Source: Antedon mediterranea (lineage: Eukaryota; Echinodermata; Crinoidea; Comatulida; Antedonidae). Taken from it: 64,000 bases of DNA. Of this stretch, positions 23,280 through 35,260 are shown piece after piece (the stretch's first letter is position 1; every line of letters starts with the position of its first letter). The notes beneath the pieces were generated by a model. The model worked only from the letters and a program-made list of their open reading frames with translations, was not told the origin of the DNA and made no database searches. The translations under genes and the position numbers were made by a program. Where the stretch lies: assembly GCF_964355755.1 (NCBI RefSeq), contig NC_092678.1, positions 1,575,922 through 1,639,921 on the forward strand. Direction: 5' to 3'.

Positions 23280-24105
23280 TTATCTGTCCCAACATTCTAG
23301 ATCTTTCCCAACATCCTAGATCTTCTCCAACATACTAGATCTTCTCCAACATACTAGATATTTCCCATCTTCCTAGATCTTTCCTAAAATTCTAGATCCT
23401 TCCCATCATCCTAGATCTTTCCCATCATCCTAGATCTTTCCCATCATCCTAGATCTTTCCCAACATCCTGGATCTTTACCAACATCCTTTATCTTTCCCA
23501 TTATCCTAGATCTTTCCCAACATCCTAGATCTTTCCCAACATCCTAGATCTTCTCCAACATACTAGATATTTCCCATCTTCCTAGATCTTTCCTAAAATT
23601 CTAGATCCTTCCCATCATCCTAGATCTTTCCCATCATCCTAGATCTTTCCCAACATCCTGGATCTTTACCAACATCCTTTATCTTTCCCATTATCCTAGA
23701 TCTTTCCCAACATCCTTTATCTTTCCCAACATCCTAGATCTTTTCCATCATCCTAGATCTTTACCAACATCCTAGATCTTTCCAAACTTTCTTAACAACC
23801 TGGATCTTTCCCAACATCCTAGCTCTTTCCGAAAAATCCTGGATCTTTCGAACATCCTTGATCTTTCCCAACATCCTTGATCTTTCCCAACATCTTAAAT
23901 TTTTCCCAACATCCTTGATCTTTCCTAACATCCTTGATCTTTCCCATCTTCCTAGATCTTTCCTAACATCCTTGCTCTTTCCCAACATCCTTGCTCTTTC
24001 CCAACATCCTAGATCTTTTTCATCATCCTAGATCTTTCCCAACATCCTAGATCTTTCCAAACTTTCTTAACATCCTATATTTTCAAACATCCTAGATCTT
24101 TCTCA
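23280..24105. repeat. 19-bp satellite, about 43 variable units, with higher-order repeats
   Basis: The unit CTAGATCTTTCCCAACATC (19 bp) is repeated with substitutions and occasional small indels. Diagnostic variants recur as blocks. ACTAGATATTTCCCATCTTCC occurs at 23353 and 23562 (209 bp, or 11 units). CATCCTGGATCTTTACCAAC occurs at 23464 and 23654 (190 bp, or 10 units). Blocks of about 200 bp were therefore duplicated after the units diverged. The minus-strand reading frame at 23761-23988 (MLGKSKDVRKDLGRWERSR...) is a by-product of the repeat, not a gene. Confidence 0.95.
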
Positions 24106-24917
24106 TCAACTTCAAGCTTTCCCCTTCAAAAGAAGTCTTTCTTCTTAACATGATGAAAACTATACATTCAATATAACCTTGAAAAATATAAAAAAAGCAA
24201 CACTATTTTTACACTTTCTGTGCATTGGTACAAACTGATACAATAGATCTAACTTTATTACATTGGCTGTATGAATTATTCTGTCGCCAAATGATGATTA
24301 TATTTGTTATCATTTGATTAGTTTAGGTATTTTTTATTGTTTATGAGAAAAATTGGCATGTTTTCAAGGTGTATTTGAACTGTTTGACATTATGCAACAT
24401 CTTCAAAATTAACAATTGTATGATGCAGAAACTGTCACAACATCAAATGGGTAGTAAGCATGCATAGATTTTTAAAACAATGAAATGTTTACGTTTTGTT
24501 TTCACAGTGAACCACTAGTTTTAAAAAATTATTCCGTGCATTCTAAGTAACATTTGATCATTTGCAGAATGACTGTTGGACTCAATAGCTGTTTGCTAAT
24601 AATAGGTTAAACGATGCAACATTTAGAGGTTGCCCTTTCTCCACAACCCCTTCTGATTAAGGTGAACCAACAAAAGTAGATCTTCCAAAGTGGTCATGTA
24701 AAATCTAATTCCAACTTATTTTACAACTGTTACATCAATATAAAGCATTTCCTCTGCTTTTCCTTTACCACATGTTAAGTTCCTTAGAATGTTTTTAAGC
24801 TTTCACTTGTATGTAATATTTCTGCCAAATATACAAACATACATTCATTTTCTCTTCATGTGTAATGATTTCCACAGCTGGTGAACACATTAAACATCTA
24901 TTTCCTTGCCTTACTTT
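24106..24917. other. AT-rich sequence, no supported gene
   Basis: Nothing recognised. Confidence 0.4.
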
Positions 24918-25115
24918 CTCTGTCTACACTATCAAATTTATGTGACAAAAAAAGGTGATGTACCCATATGGACATGATGATGTCATATCAGTACCATATT
25001 TGGGCATATCACTACCATATTTGGGCACATCACTACCATATTTGGGCACATCACTACCATATTTAGGCACATTACATGTTTTTTTGTAAACTAGTTTGAT
25101 AGTGTACACAGAGCT
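24918..25115. mobile_element. Main MITE family, copy 3, with internal 21-bp amplification
   Basis: The left end is CTCTGTCTACACTATCAAA and the right end AACTAGTTTGATAGTGTACA then CAGAGCT. Inside, the family's ACCATATTTGGGCACATCACT block is present four times in tandem (about 24992-25074), against one or two in other copies. Confidence 0.9.
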
Positions 25116-25317
25116 TCACAACATTTTATTCAGTCTGATGTCAAAATGTACCCCTTCTCAACTTTCTTCTTTTATAAAATACAATTCTCTGTTTCACTTC
25201 CATTTTGTGGTTTTTTAATATCGTTATCTAGGTGAAGTTGTATTGTTTCAATGGGTTCACTAATTAATAAACCAGACCAGATTTGTAATACAGTAGTAAG
25301 TAATTAATAATGACAAA

Positions 25318-25442
25318 TATTGATGTGCCCATTATATGGACATGATGATGTCATATCACTACCATATTTAAGCATACCACTACCATACTTGGACACATCA
25401 CACACTTTTTTTGTCAAACAAGTTATAGTGAAGACGGAGCTT
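25318..25442. mobile_element. Main MITE family, copy 4, left-truncated
   Basis: It starts within the family at TTGATGTGCCCATTATATGG, continues through GACATGATGATGTCATATCA and two ACCATA..T..GCA blocks, and ends with GTCAAACAAGTTATAGTGAA then GACGGAGCTTAAG. The left terminal repeat is missing. Confidence 0.85.
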
Positions 25443-26800
25443 AAGGATGTTAAATATATTAACATAAAAAAGTCTGAAATCTGTGAGTGATTATGACCCC
25501 TTAGCCATGTCCCACTTTGTACATATCTTGTGGATATATGTTTTGGCATAGGAATCTAGTATATTGATGTAAAATGTTCTAGTTGTGTTAATGTATGACT
25601 GAGTGACCTTTCCGTTGGCAACCTACATTCTTTAGTACATGGAATATATGATAACGGACATTTAGATTCTTACCACGAAATATCTACAATTATTTATTTA
25701 ATGTGCGAAAATTATAATATAATTATTTACGTTGAGTAAATATATATTTATTAAAATCAATATATTAATGTTCAAATTAGAAGATAATATGAGGTTAATT
25801 TACATTAATATTCTGATGCTATATATTAATAATTATGAGCATATTTTATTGGTAACTGTTTTTATTTTTTCACACAAATATATAGTATATAGCACACATA
25901 TTTGATATGGTTTTACGCATCGCTATCGAACAGAGCTGTTCATGCGCACATGTTTCTGGGTGTGCATGGAATGATTTTCCGATTTTGACAGTTTTGTGGT
26001 CACTTTAGACATCATGAAAACAAAATCCACAATGCTGTGTTTTAACACTTATTCATACGTTTGTGGAAAACACGGAAGGTCGAGGGATTTTCATGCTGTG
26101 CTGGTCCATAATTGTTGTATTTTACTCAAGTGTTTCTATAATTTTAAAGTGAAATCATAATATGCTTAGTTTTTATGTATTTATCTTCATTTCCATACGT
26201 CCGTAAATGAACAATTTTTCATAATAATTACGGACATTTTGTAATACATGAGAACTTTGCAATTTGTCTTCATGTTTCAAGATCGGAGACATATCGATAC
26301 CAACATCAATATCTTCAGCAATACAGTATATGCTATATAAATCGTGCATTTATTATCAGTGTTTATATTACTCCTATATTTCATCATTGCCCTTTACATT
26401 GTGAATTTTCACAAACCAAATTACATAAAATCTCTTCAAACTGTAATAGTTTAAGAGGTACATGGAAATATGTAGTAATGTTCCATAATGACATTAAATC
26501 ACCATTATGAAATTTCTCTTTACTGTAAATTGCGAATTATGTATTAGATCCATAATAGGCCTCCAGAGGATCGCAATCGGAAATTACATATTAGTATTTC
26601 ACCAGTCGTAATGGACAGATTAATAGCGGCTACGATGCTAGTATAGTCTAGCTTATTGGAGCGGTACGTAATAGCGACTGAAATTCTCGACGTGTGGGTG
26701 GTGGAAGATAAAATATTTTATATGTTTTTTTGTTATTATTGTATAATTTTCGGAGAACAAAAAACTTGATTTAAAAATGTTTTTGAAATACTAATAGGCT
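25443..26800. other. AT-rich sequence, no supported gene
   Basis: Very AT-rich at 25670-25860. The interval 26530-26710 is less AT-biased (GGCTACGATGCTAGTATAGT, GGAGCGGTACGTAATAGCG) but no frame or repeat is recognised. Confidence 0.4.
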
Positions 26801-26978
26801 ACAGTAAGTTTAGATAAACATTGGATACAGCTATTCAAGGGACACTCCTGTTAAGGGGAACTTTACAGTTAAATGAATATTAATAATATCGTTTTTATCC
26901 TACAGCCAACCTCTGTTTTCAGGGAACACCCTTTTTAAGGATAAACTTTGCTGGGTCCTTAATAGAAGTTCTACTGTA
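26801..26978. mobile_element. 'CTATTAAGGGGACAC' MITE, near-complete diverged copy
   Basis: The left end is ACAGTAAGTTTAGATAAACA and the right end CCTTAATAGAAGTTCTACTG. Inside are TTCAAGGGACACTCCTGTTAAGG and CAGCCAACCTCTGTTTTCAGG. TA-flanked CAGTAGAAC ends would fit a Tc1/mariner-pogo-type MITE; that assignment is inference. Confidence 0.6.
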
Positions 26979-27009
26979 ATAGTGGAAACTGAAACTGAAA
27001 CTGAATTTA

Positions 27010-27182
27010 TTTTAAAATTGAACCCCTCTTTTGGGACACCTATTCAGGGGAAAGAAGAATGCCCATTCTGGATGTCCTTATTCAGGAACACTTTACTGTG
27101 AAACAAGTGAGGGACAATAATATTACCAATATCTCTATTAAGGGCAAACTTGTATTGGATCCCTGTTAATATAGGTTCTGTT
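27010..27182. mobile_element. 'CTATTAAGGGGACAC' MITE, second diverged copy
   Basis: The sequence AACCCCTCTTTTGGGACACC, TATTCAGGGGAAAG, CCTTATTCAGGAACAC, then ATCTCTATTAAGGGCAAAC and GATCCCTGTTAATATAGGTT follows the same order as the neighbouring copy. It lies just 30 bp downstream of the 26801-26978 copy. Confidence 0.6.
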
Positions 27183-28094
27183 TTTTATTGTTTTTACACA
27201 AGTTGATCAACAAACAGATAATTGATCCATGGAGTCTTTAGAGAAGAATAAATTATTTTCATTGTCATCAAGTTTTTACAATTTTGAAAAATTATCTTTT
27301 TAATTAAGGAATAAAATCACAAATTAATTATTAATTCTTGTCAGTTATCAAGTAACGATATTGCACAGTTTGATTAATTTATGTTTTTTACAAAAATCAC
27401 TTAGTATTTCTTTTAATTGATTTATTATGAAAGTCGTTGAATTGAAACGAGATTGATTTCAGAATCGTGCTTATCGATTTTCTTGCTATTGGCTATTTTG
27501 AGTCGTCATTAAAAGCAGAGGTTAATGGTTCATCATGTTTGCAGACAGTAATATTTTTATATAAATATTAATAAAATAAAGAAAAAGGTTGGGTACTGTT
27601 TCGTGGGTGTTGTCAGAATTTGGGAGAAGCGTCAATTTAAATTGAAAATAGATTACCGCAATAAGTTAATAAAAATATAATAGTTGAAGACATATAACTC
27701 GGTCTGTTTATGGTTGTGTTGATAACATTTAAGGGTGTGGTTTACAGACTTCATCTTTTTTGAAGATGGGTTATTCAATGGATTTTCTTTTTTGAGTTAC
27801 ATGGAGTATAGACTTCCTATTATCTAAACGTACTTGGTTTGTGGATATGGGTGGTTTTCACAATGGCAAAGGGTTTGCAATATTCTGTGCAAGTGAGGAA
27901 GGCTTTATTATAAATTGAGATATGATATATAAATTATGATACATATGTGGGATCTTGTTAATTTTAGATATTGAGTTGAGTAACAATACAATAATTGTGT
28001 GTAAAACATAAGGAAATAATCTTTAAAGGAAATGTTTTTGTAATAAATTGTGGGTTGATTATCCAGGTACATATGGTTTGATCATTAAATATAT
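27183..28094. other. AT-rich sequence, no supported gene
   Basis: Nothing recognised. Confidence 0.4.
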
Positions 28095-28209
28095 ATGGGG
28101 TGATAATTCAGGGACATATGGGGTGATAATTGCGGGATGTATGGGGTGATAATTGAGGGATGTATGGGGTGATAATTGCGGGATGTATGTGGTGATAATT
28201 GAGAAATGC
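28095..28209. repeat. 23-bp tandem repeat, exactly five copies
   Basis: The unit ATGGGGTGATAATTG(A/C)GGGATGT starts at 28095, 28118, 28141, 28164 and 28187. The copies differ by a few substitutions. Sequence just before and after (GGTTTGATCATTAAAT, TGGTTATCATTAAGAT) looks like further diverged units. Confidence 0.95.
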
Positions 28210-28875
28210 TTTGGTTATCATTAAGATATAGTTTGGTCATTTGATTGAATGTTCAGTTTATACGCAGTGTATCCTGTTCTTCAGTGTTTCTTATATCCAG
28301 ATCTGATTTTCATTGCTATGTTCACTCATGTTGCACTGCTGCTGTATGTGAGCCTGTTGTGTTAGGAACCGAGCTTGCACAAACAGATATTCTGTAGACA
28401 GATAATTATTAACTGCCCCTATCAACCAGGTTTTTGCTGTTAAAATATTCAATCATGATAATTTATGACATGTATGTCAGATGTCTTCTTACATAGTATG
28501 GTAGCTGAGAATGAGATAGGTTACCACATGAACTATGTTCAAAGGACAAAATGGCACAGACAGGCATACTTCTAGATGTGAACAACAACCAAGGGGTCAT
28601 ATCTGACTATATACAGTCCCCAGTAATTAAAAAACATATATGTTTCATTGTACTGGGTAGAGGCATTTATTATTCATAAATGGGGTATTATGTTTCATAA
28701 GGCTAGGCCTTAGGTGATTGTTGACTTAGTTCTGTCTCACCTTTTAGTTATAAGTCCCCTTGATTTATCGCTTATTTCTCACATTCATGACATTGTATGA
28801 TTGATATCATTTTTCTTGTTTGACTTTTTGCATCTTTAATGTTCCTAGTTGAAGGTTTATGATATTTTCTTTATA

Positions 28876-30179
28876 CAGTCAACTCTCCCAATACCGGACA
28901 CCCTTGGGCGGGCATATATTTTCCGGTTTTTCGAAAGTCCGGTTTCCTGAAAACATTTTTAAAGTCATCACGTTGTCACTGAAAATGCTTTGAATCACCG
29001 GTCCGAATGCTCTGCCCGGTACGATCTCCTAGCGTAGGGAAGGCCTAGGCTATGATTGTATCAATCTAGTTTTAATTAAATAAATACTGATAGGCCTGGC
29101 CTACTTTATTAATATTAAGCTAATTCAATTTACCTTTTTTAAAAGTTACATTATTTACTGTACCAATAAAACATGTTACAATAGTAAATTATTGTTTCTC
29201 AATGTGTTTTTAACGGCAAAAAGGCCTACGTACGTACGTACGGTGAACATAATTTCGGTCTGTTTATTGTTTTTCGTGAGCTAGCTAGCAGCAGCAGCAG
29301 CATGGTGCAGTGTGGTGGGGGTGATAAGGGCTTTGATTGATGCGCATGTGCAGAGGTGTCATAACCAAATAAAAACGCCCACACCTAGACCACATGTTTT
29401 TTAAGCTCCTTTATTTTGACGTAATTTGATAGCAATAAACGAGCCAAGCAATAATGACACAATAATTAATTGGTAACATTTCAAAGTTTATTAACACTAG
29501 TTAAGTCAAGTTCATTCCGTTTACGTTTTGCCATAATGATTTCCAAATTTATAATGATGCACATTTTTAGTGAAACATTCCTTTTTAAAGGCCTATTGCA
29601 ATTGTGAATTTAACAATAATTTAAACAAAACAAAGACACAAAGTGGAATGTAAATTGAACTTTATTAAAAAACAATTCATATGCTAAAAAACAGGGAGTT
29701 GTTAACAACTCCCTGCTAAAAACAATAGATAGCGCTTCGATGTGAAAAAGCCCACCGCAGTTCGATACGCAACAAAGCAATTGCCGCCTCGTGGGTTAAC
29801 AATGAACTGACCTGTCAATCACAGTGTAGTGCTCCATGGCAACATTATTTGATCGTACCGCGAAACGTCGTGCACTTCATGCATGGTCAGGGTATGGTTA
29901 AAAGCTTTTGTACATTGTGAATTGAATCCGAGTCAGCGACGACGACGATGTTGCGTTGTTTTCGTAAATATTTGGAGTTTTTTAACTGTCAGTCCGGTTT
30001 TCAGACGCTAATTTTCGTGTTTTGTACTTCATAATTTGTCCGGATTCCGGAATTGGGTATTCCGGTTTTCATAATAAATTACAGTACATTTAGAATAGGG
30101 ACAAATTGGGCCCTCCAAAAAAGTCCGGTTTTTCGTGAATTCCGGTTTTGGGAGAGTCCGGTATTGGGAGAGTTGACTG
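28876..30179. mobile_element. 1.3-kb DNA transposon, TA-flanked, pogo-type ends, non-autonomous
   Basis: CAGTCAACTCTCCCAATACC at the left is perfectly inverted at the right end, GGTATTGGGAGAGTTGACTG. TA lies on both sides (28874-28875 and 30180-30181). TA duplication plus CAGT-type ends fits the Tc1/mariner-pogo group. Additional CCGGTTTT / AAACCGG words (TCCGGTTTTTCG, AGTCCGGTTTCC, TTCCGGTTTTC) cluster just inside both ends, probably transposase-binding repeats. At 1304 bp with no long frame it carries no working transposase. The centre contains a GTAC microsatellite (about 29229), an AGC run (about 29288), a 24-bp palindrome (29692-29715) and a CpG-richer patch at about 29740-29960. Confidence 0.85.
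29692..29715. repeat. 24-bp perfect palindrome inside the transposon
   Basis: CAGGGAGTTGTT (29692-29703) is immediately followed by its exact inverse complement (29704-29715), with no loop; the centre is GTTAAC. It may be the insertion scar of a small fold-back element or a protein-binding palindrome. It is not repeated elsewhere in the window. Confidence 0.85.
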
Positions 30180-30181
30180 TA

Positions 30182-32464
30182 TTACTATACCTTTAAATAC
30201 ACTATATTACATTATATACATCTGAGATTAAACTTTTATTGCCATAATTAGTGCTAGTATATTGATCAGTGGGCAAAAAAACTATTTTCTATAAAATCTC
30301 TAACCATTTGAGCATTTGTAGAATGACTTTTTGACATGACAATTGAATAGTCATATGGTGAAAACAAAATTTATTCTGCATGGTTTTATATCTTTGTTGC
30401 GAAAACTGAATGAAAGTTAGACATTTTATGGTGTACTGGGTGGTTGATTTGACCTTAATTATGTTTTATACATTGATGCAAAATAATTGTTTTTGTTTTC
30501 TATGTAATTTCGGAAGCAATTATGGACCTTTTCAAAGTAGGTCCTACTTGAGAACCCTGTAATGAGTAGTGGTTGGTGTAGCATTGTCTGTCAGTCTCTT
30601 AAACTGACAACTATATTATATTTTCCTTTATAAAAAACCTATACACTGTCGCTATTCATATGCGATATTTCTGATCGTTAACAAGCAATAGCATTATTTT
30701 GTAGTAATTATAAGCATAGAATTACCATAATAAGGCTGTGACCTCTGTATAAACTAAATCAGTAATCCATCTCACAATCAGCAGTCTTTATTCCCAACTG
30801 ATAAACTGAGGCTAGTCTTAATTCCAATCTGTAATTAACCAATTTTGTTCATTAACATTTTTCATTAGCATAGAGTAATCAATATTCAAAAAAACAGTGC
30901 AGCTGATAAATCCATTTCCGACTGAGCGTGCTTTATTACTCATTTCCAGAATTCAAGGGTTAATTACTCTCATTTTTTTGTAATAAACTTTAATATATTC
31001 AAACAAGTCATTGAAAATCGTTCTTAAATTTATGTTTTAAACATGTTTTTTTTTGTTCTATAAGTTAAATTCTGAATATCATTTTTGATGTAATTACTAT
31101 GATTTAGATATGTTCTTGTTTGCATAATGTTTGAAATTAATATTTTTAATTAACTTCTTTTTACAAATGCAACTCTCCCAAATATCGTATCTTAGATGTG
31201 TTTTAATTGGGTTGGTAAACGTTATTTGAAAAAGCCAACATATTCTGAATACATGTGTAAAGTTTCTTTACAATCCATCATCTATTTATTCAAAGTCTTT
31301 TGAGTACCATGATTTGTTAACCACTACTGTATATCTCACTTCTACCTCTATCTCTCTTCTGTGGATTACATCATTTACAGGATTCTGAACATCATTAATT
31401 TCTATGGAAATTTGGCCAAATTAGCGAAAATGGAGATATATTCTACAGAATGAACTACACAAAATATTATTTGCTGAAATTATGGGTAAGTCTATTATGG
31501 TCAAATCAACAGCTCACACAACCTCAAAAGTCCTGTGTCTGGGTTTGTAAAGTGTAAACAAATGTTGTGTGTTTTCAAGACTACTGAAGTGAAATTAATT
31601 ACATACAGCAAATGAAGAACTCTGCTTTTGGAAAGTTGATATATAAACCCTTGCTTTTGCACATTTTTACATAATTATACTACAGACTTTCAATAGGCAA
31701 TGTGACTATGGGTAGATATATGTTAGTGTATAACGTTTGTATTTAAACAAACCCAAACAGATTTTAAATAGGCATAAATTCACATTCTGTATGCACAGAC
31801 AGAATGCTTCATGCTTGACTGGCTCGTTGGAATTACTACTCAATAGCTTGCTCTACTTCCTAAGCCCAAGTTCAAGGCTAGGCCATATAGCATATGTGTG
31901 TGAAAGGCCATTGATGTGGCAATAGTTATACCGCCATCCTGCATCCATTTCAGCAGATTTCATCATTTTTTGGTCCACTTTAATTAGGCCACTTTTCTTA
32001 ATCCCACATCATCCAACACTTTTTCTAAACCCCTAACATTTATTTGAAATTTTATGTTAAAAAATTAAACAAATGTATACCAAATATAAATGAATTTTGA
32101 AGAATGGTCATTTCTATCTTCTTTGTCACTTTGTGTCTGGCGTATTTAGTAACATCTGTTCAAGTTTATTTATAGCATCAGCGATTATGTTGTATAGAAT
32201 TTGTGTTTACAATTTTGATATTGTTTGTTTGTTATTATGTTGATGGGAACTTTTTATTTCATCATAAGTGACATTTCTTTGAAGTAAACATGTCATAAAT
32301 GATAATTATTATCTTACAAACAGAGTAACAAACAGTCAATATACTTTATTGTAATGTGATTGACTACTGGAACTTTTTTTTTTTTAAAGAATTTATCAAC
32401 TGTACAAAGATACAGATTTTGGACCATAAAGAATATACTATTATATACCATGATAAAGATTTTG
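30182..32464. other. AT-rich sequence, no supported gene
   Basis: Nothing recognised. The 62-codon frame at 31737-31925 has no distinguishing features. Confidence 0.4.
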
Positions 32465-32534
32465 TACCTTGGTGCTGGTTTTATACCTTGGTGCTGGTTT
32501 TATACCTTGGTGCTGGTTTTATACCATGGTGCAG
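32465..32534. repeat. 19-bp tandem repeat, 3.7 copies
   Basis: TACCTTGGTGCTGGTTTTA starts at 32465, 32484, 32503 and 32522; the last copy has TACCATGG. The short overlapping reading frames across it are by-products. Confidence 0.9.
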
Positions 32535-32952
32535 ATGTTTTGGTAGAGCTAGTGCTCCCAACATTCTTTTCCCATCTCAATTGCCGCCTTAAGTTTTCTC
32601 TTAGCTCACATTTTTTCAAATTGTATTTTTCAAATGTCAACTTGCTTTTTTGAACTCTGCAAAAACTGTCTTAATAACGAACAATGTAAATATGTTTGCC
32701 ATCATGCAACAATTGACTTGTTCACTAATTAAGCCAGTGTTAGATTTAAACAAAAGAGTTTATGTTACAAAACGTCTCAGCCACGCGCCTGTGTGTGTCT
32801 TATAATTATTTCGCCGACAGGAGGTTGATTATATAACCACTTTTATATAGCAATTACTTCTGCTGTTACTGACTGTGATAGGGCAAGCTCATTAATCGGC
32901 TGGTGTGCAATAAATAATGAAAGAAATCAAAGACCTAATTAAATCTGCTTAA

Positions 32953-33063
32953 AGGCGCTTGGCAGAACAAAAGGCCCTCGTTATTCCCGCCCAACCGAGA
33001 GCCAAACAATCATGCTCTGGCGAACAGCATGTACCTTGCTTTGTAATGCGAGATCTTGTATCG
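32953..33063 (+). CDS. Candidate exon or conserved non-coding element in a GC-richer patch
   Basis: Between AT-rich flanks, about 32940-33210 is clearly less AT-biased. An open frame after TAA at 32950-32952 reads RRLAEQKALVIPAQPRAKQS, then CSGEQHVPCFVMRDLVS, and meets a possible donor TCG/GTAACG at 33064. The in-frame stop follows at 33073-33075. The opposite strand is also partly open. Just upstream are TAATTAAATCTGC, AATAAATAATG and CATTAATCGGC, which are homeodomain-like words. A conserved enhancer is therefore as plausible as an exon. No family is recognised. Confidence 0.18.
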
Positions 33064-33487
33064 GTAACGTTTTGAATACAGTCCTACCAGGAGATGTCTA
33101 GCTCCACCGCCTGCTGAGAATTGACCATCTAGGCCAACCACTCTAAGAAAAGCGGTAAAACTTTTCAAATTTTGTCTGGAACTTAATCATCGCAGCAGCA
33201 TATCTGACCATAAGACCACCAGTACACAGTAACTCTAATTCTCACGTTAATAAATTGGAACATTTTTTGTGCAAAATGAACTTGTCCGATAAGGTGTTAG
33301 ATTTCGTACAGTCATACCTGTTTGTGTCAAGATAATTATAATATCATGAACTGAGTGATGAAATAGTATTCAGTAGAAAGTTGTGTGGGTGGTACCATTA
33401 TGTTTCTAAATTCTTATATTAACATACAGTAATTCTGTTTATACATAGAGGTATAAAATATTGTTGAATAAGTTAAAAATGCATGTT

Positions 33488-33556
33488 GTGAGTTGAAAAT
33501 GTGAATTTAGAGTTGGAAAATGTGAGTTGAGAATTTAGAAATGAGTTGCAAAATAG
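33488..33556. repeat. Degenerate GAGTTG-AAAAT-type short repeat
   Basis: GTGAGTTGAAAAT, TAGAGTTGGAAAATG, TGAGTTGAGAATT and TGAGTTGCAAAAT follow one another at a period of about 18-22 bp. Confidence 0.6.
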
Positions 33557-34945
33557 GGATGCTACAAAATGAAAAAGTTAAAATTGTAAATGGTTTTTTT
33601 TTATTTTTTTTTCTCTTTCATGGGTGTCACCCACATTTATTCATTCCTTTTACAAATATATATTATATAACATACATACATTTTTATAAAAATAAAGAAC
33701 AATAAAATGCAATATAACAGCTAAAAAGGCACTATATCTATACATGTACATAAAATCGATGGAGTAAAAGTATGCTTTAAAAACGTACATTTTATGTTTA
33801 TTGCAAGTTATAGTAAAAGTACAACTATTTATCATTTAAATTTACTTTATATTAAGGAATGTATTAAAAAGTAGCTGTTTCTTTTATTATATCTTAAATC
33901 AGTACTCACAATTTGTTTCTTTATTTCTTTTGACCTTATATTACATCCGTTACAAATATATACACACATACACACATTAATATACCTATTTACATTTACG
34001 AATCAGTTTAATCTAGTTATTATAAACACATTATATGCTACTTTTTATGTTTTGGCCTTGTATAACATTTGTTTCATTCCACTATTTCTATTCCTTTAAA
34101 GTTCTTTTCTTACTATGTTGGCCCTTTACATTTACCAGTTTGTTTACTTATATGTTTGACCGTGTGTTTCAGTCTATGTTTTACCCTAATACATTTATTT
34201 CTATCATGTATTAGTTTTAGTTGTTGTAAATGTTGATAACATTCACAGATGCCATACTGATAATATTTTAACATTGATAAATATTACAACACTTTACATT
34301 ACATGTTTTTATGAGAAATACATAAACATATTTCCAAATATTGTCATGTCATTATGATAATATCATAAACAATGTGACCTTTATAAAGGACATTTCCTTG
34401 AAGAAACATTACCACTAAACATTAAGTGAAAATAAAACGTGACTTTCTTGGTATAATTCACCGAACATAAAGACCATAGAAACTGGAATTCTTAGACAAG
34501 ATCAAATGGAATGTTAGGAATTCATAAAATCCAGCAGGGTGCTTCCACTGAACCTTTAATAATCTTTCTGTTTACAAGTTATGTTTCGTTGTGTAAGACT
34601 TCATAGAATTGTTGTAGACGTACGCCAATATACTGCTATGCCAAGATATTAATTGCTAGGCGGCTAAAATGTAATTGGTTTTTTATGGCATTATTCTGGG
34701 AAAAGATGGGCGACGTTGGTTCCTTTCTTCTTTTATTGCCAATAAAAAGAATAGAAAGATAGATTATCGGTATTAATAGGACATTTCCTTTTGTTGATGG
34801 CTTGAATGTTTGTCTTTCTATTTCCTATGCACATCTTTCTCTAGCTGGATCACAAAATAGGCTATGATACCTTAAACTTGAAATCTTGTGATTGGGCTTG
34901 TATTGAGGTTTTGATCATGAGAAAGATCTTGGTGCTGTGATGAAG
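33557..34945. other. AT-rich sequence, no supported gene
   Basis: Nothing recognised beyond AT-rich simple words. Confidence 0.4.
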
Positions 34946-34949
34946 ATAT

Positions 34950-35010
34950 GATTTGAGCCCAGGACCCTGGGACTTGTAAGCAAGCATACAAACATGATTC
35001 AGTGCCACTA
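34950..35010 (-). repeat. tRNA-derived SINE fragment, minus strand
   Basis: Read on the minus strand, GGCACTGAATCATGTTTGTA then TGCTTGCTTACAAGTCCC then AGGGTCCTGGGCTCAAATCA has A-box-, anticodon-arm- and B-box-like parts in order. TGCTTGC...GGTCC.GG.(T)TCAA(A)TC is shared with 15190-15262. It is not a functional tRNA. Confidence 0.45.
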
Positions 35011-35159
35011 ATTTATTATAGTAAATGTCAGATTAAAACAGATAAATCTATGATATAGGATACAATGTGGAAGTGGGGTTAGTGTAGCGTTCTAGTCCAA
35101 TTTCCTTTTCACACCTTATCAAATATATCAATATTGATGAGAAAACATGGCTCTAAAAA

Positions 35160-35260
35160 ACATACACCAGAAGAACCTTTCCTTTGGTACACCCTTATTC
35201 AAGGATTCCCTTTAAATGTGGCCACTACTTCCTATAAAACAAACCTGAGGTAATAACACT
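35160..35260. mobile_element. Diverged fragment of the 'CTATTAAGGGGACAC' MITE
   Basis: AGAAGAACCTTTCCTTTGGTACACCC, then TTATTCAAGGATTCCC and GTGGCCACTACTTCCTATAAAAC, follow the family's order of blocks. No end is clear. Confidence 0.4.

Noticed and set aside
23761-23988. Minus-strand frame MLGKSKDVRKDLGRWERSR...
   Set aside because: Translation of the 19-bp satellite.
24924-25549. Minus-strand frames with repeated VPKYGSD peptides
   Set aside because: Translation of the ACCATATTTGGGCACATC blocks in two MITE copies.
7820-26120. Possible long-range similarity between 7820-7970 and 25965-26120
   Set aside because: Only scattered words are shared (ATCATGAAAAC, GTCCATAATT). Too weak by eye to call a repeat without an alignment.
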